Shown in pieces: positions 6,961-8,508 of a stretch of 8,508 nucleotides of DNA (position 1 is its first letter; each line of letters starts with the position of its first letter). This DNA is from Desulfobacteraceae bacterium (GTDB taxonomy: Bacteria; Desulfobacterota; DSM-4660; Desulfatiglandales; Desulfatiglandaceae): positions 1 to 8,508 of the forward strand of contig DSCZ01000098.1 of NCBI GenBank assembly GCA_011048855.1, in the 5' to 3' direction. The position numbers and the translations under genes were made by a program. The notes beneath the pieces were generated by a model, which saw nothing but the letters and a program-made list of their open reading frames with translations, was not told the origin of the DNA and made no database searches.

Positions 6961-8508
6961 TGCTTCCGACCCATGATTACCGCCGCACTCAAATTATCAC
7001 TCCGGAGAAGCTTCATCAGGGACTCGACGGTATGGTGTACGGACTTGTGGGTCAGTACAAAAGATTCCCCCTTCGCCGGAGAAGATATCGCAGAAGGGCC
7101 GAGGAGATTTCAGGAAAATCACTCGAGCTGAGGAACATTTCAGATCGGAGATTGCGCAACCGTATGGAAGATCTGGCGGGGGAGTTCCGCCGGGTTGGAA
7201 GGCCTCATTACAAAGCGGTTGAAGAGGCTCTTGCCATGCTGGTGGAGACGGCTCAACGAACTCTTGGGTTGCGGCCTTTCATGGTGCAGGTATGGGGAGC
7301 GTTGGCTCTCCACGATTGCTACCTGATTGAGATGGCGACGGGTGAGGGCAAGAGTCTCACGGCATGTCTTGCAGGAGTTCTTGCAGGATGGAGCGGAAGG
7401 CCCTGTCATATCGTAACTATAAACGATTACCTGGCAAACCGGGATGAAAATGAAATGAGGCCTTTTTATTCCTACTGCGGGGTCAGTGTCGGCAGCGTAA
7501 CCGGGCAGATGGATCCCCGTGAACGCCGTGATCAGTACAGTAGGGGGGTCGTGTATACCACCAGCAAAGAGTTGGTGGCCGATTTTCTGAGGGACCGCAT
7601 CATTCTGGGGCAGTACCAAAACGCCGGGCGCAGGATGCTGCGAAGTTTATTGCTGACTGGAAAGCGGGCGTTTCAGAATTTGGTCCAGCGGGGGATCGAT
7701 ACCGTTATCGTTGATGAGGCCGACAGCCTGCTGATCGATGAGGCAGTGACGCCTTTGATTATTTCGAGGGCACAGGAAAATCGACCACTTGTGGATGCCT
7801 GCGCATCAGCGTATACGGCGTGTCGAAACCTGGTTTGTGGTACCGATTACAAAGTGGATTTTAAGTATCGTGAGATAAGGCTGACGAAAGAAGGGAAGAA
7901 GAGCATAGAAGCATCGGCCGACCTGCTGCCGGCCATCTGGCAGGGGGCCTCCCGCCGCGAGGAACTGGTTTTGCAGGCTCTGACAGCCAGAGAGTTCTAT
8001 GACCGTGACAAACAATATGTGGTACAGAACGGCAAAGTGGCGATCGTCGACGAGTTCACCGGGAGGTTGATGGCCAACAGGACATGGCGGCACGGGCTTC
8101 ATCAGTCCGTTGAGGCGAAAGAAGGCCTGGAGGTCAGCAACCCCAGCGAAACACTTGCACGGCTCAGTTTTCAGAGGTTTTTTCGTTTTTTCAGAAAACT
8201 TTCAGGTATGACGGGCACCGCCAGTGAAGCCGGCGGAGAATTCTGGCATATCTACGGGTTGCTGGTTATGGCTGTTCCAACGAACCGTCCATGTGTCCGA
8301 AAAGAGTTGTCTGACCGTATCTTTGCGGTGGAAGAAGAAAAATGGTCCGCTATCACCAACGATATCCGCAGGCTTCATGAAACCGGGCGCCCGGTCCTCG
8401 TGGGTACCCGCAGCGTCAAAGCCAGTGAGAAACTAGCGGTGATGCTGCAGGCGGAGGGCCTGGAATTCAATCTCCTGAACGCCGTTCGACACAAGGAGGA
8501 AGCACGTA
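6960..8508 (+). CDS. SecA-like preprotein translocase ATPase, 3' end missing
   Basis: N-terminal 516 residues of a SecA-family motor; the frame stays open to the window end. ATG 6960 overlaps the M50 stop (TGATG), with AAGAGG at 6943-6948. Clear SecA landmarks in order: Q-motif region LRPFMVQVWGA (104-114), Walker A TGEGKS (127-132, K131), NDYLANRD (155-162), VDEADSLLIDEA (251-262) with DEAD-box D252/E253, preprotein cross-linking domain ending at VDEFTGR (363-369), GLHQSVEAKEG (379-389), GMTGTA (416-421), PTNRP (440-444) and PVLVGT (478-483) opening the second motor domain. Compared with E. coli SecA it has about 18 extra residues between RDRI (212-215) and VDEAD, a shorter cross-linking domain (by roughly 25), V263 where IDEARTPL has Arg, Ser for Thr in Walker A, and a very basic stretch at 34-46. 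The divergence and operon position suggest a dedicated paralogue rather than the housekeeping SecA. Whether the wing, scaffold and C-terminal zinc site exist cannot be seen. Confidence 0.92.
   Translation, partial: MLPTHDYRRTQIITPEKLHQGLDGMVYGLVGQYKRFPLRRRRYRRRAEEISGKSLELRNISDRRLRNRMEDLAGEFRRVGRPHYKAVEEALAMLVETAQRTLGLRPFMVQVWGALALHDCYLIEMATGEGKSLTACLAGVLAGWSGRPCHIVTINDYLANRDENEMRPFYSYCGVSVGSVTGQMDPRERRDQYSRGVVYTTSKELVADFLRDRIILGQYQNAGRRMLRSLLLTGKRAFQNLVQRGIDTVIVDEADSLLIDEAVTPLIISRAQENRPLVDACASAYTACRNLVCGTDYKVDFKYREIRLTKEGKKSIEASADLLPAIWQGASRREELVLQALTAREFYDRDKQYVVQNGKVAIVDEFTGRLMANRTWRHGLHQSVEAKEGLEVSNPSETLARLSFQRFFRFFRKLSGMTGTASEAGGEFWHIYGLLVMAVPTNRPCVRKELSDRIFAVEEEKWSAITNDIRRLHETGRPVLVGTRSVKASEKLAVMLQAEGLEFNLLNAVRHKEEAR

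Overview
The window looks like a Gram-negative chromosome region of moderate GC. The outer membrane TolC-type protein and periplasmic adaptors require two membranes. The gene style is reminiscent of the Desulfobacterota (former deltaproteobacteria), but lineage is only a guess because no phylogenetic marker is present. All genes lie on the + strand and read as one operon: a TolC-like outer membrane protein (369-1937), a small HlyD/AcrA-type adaptor (1934-2803), a GAF-GAF-transmembrane-HlyD fusion (2898-4799), a PqqD-like/M50 metalloprotease/HlyD fusion (4801-6960) and a SecA-like ATPase (6960-8508) cut by the window edge. Three of the four junctions overlap or are 1 base apart; the fourth is a 94-base gap with a hairpin after the second gene.

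Bases 1-368 hold no convincing gene. They contain two similar dyads, TTTCC-N4/5-GGAAA, about 36 bases apart, followed by a good sigma70-like promoter (TTGATT, 17 bases, TATATT). A long leader then carries a tandem ATCACCT repeat, an anti-Shine-Dalgarno-like CACCTCCT and a stem-loop. The first gene probably starts at 369, where a purine-rich ribosome binding site precedes an excellent signal peptide. The in-frame ATG at 282 would bury that signal peptide behind 29 residues.

Together the genes give an outer membrane channel, three different adaptor modules and a SecA-type motor. No ABC transporter, RND pump or MFS pump, the usual engines for TolC/HlyD systems, is encoded here. The M50 protein carries a PqqD-like domain at its N terminus (PqqD relatives bind leader peptides), a membrane HEFGH zinc protease core and a periplasmic adaptor domain. 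The second adaptor has cytosolic GAF sensors joined to its periplasmic part. The most economical inference is a dedicated envelope-spanning protein or peptide export system in which a specialised SecA paralogue supplies energy and the M50 protein recognises, processes or conducts the substrate. No substrate gene is visible, and this functional model is an inference from domain content.
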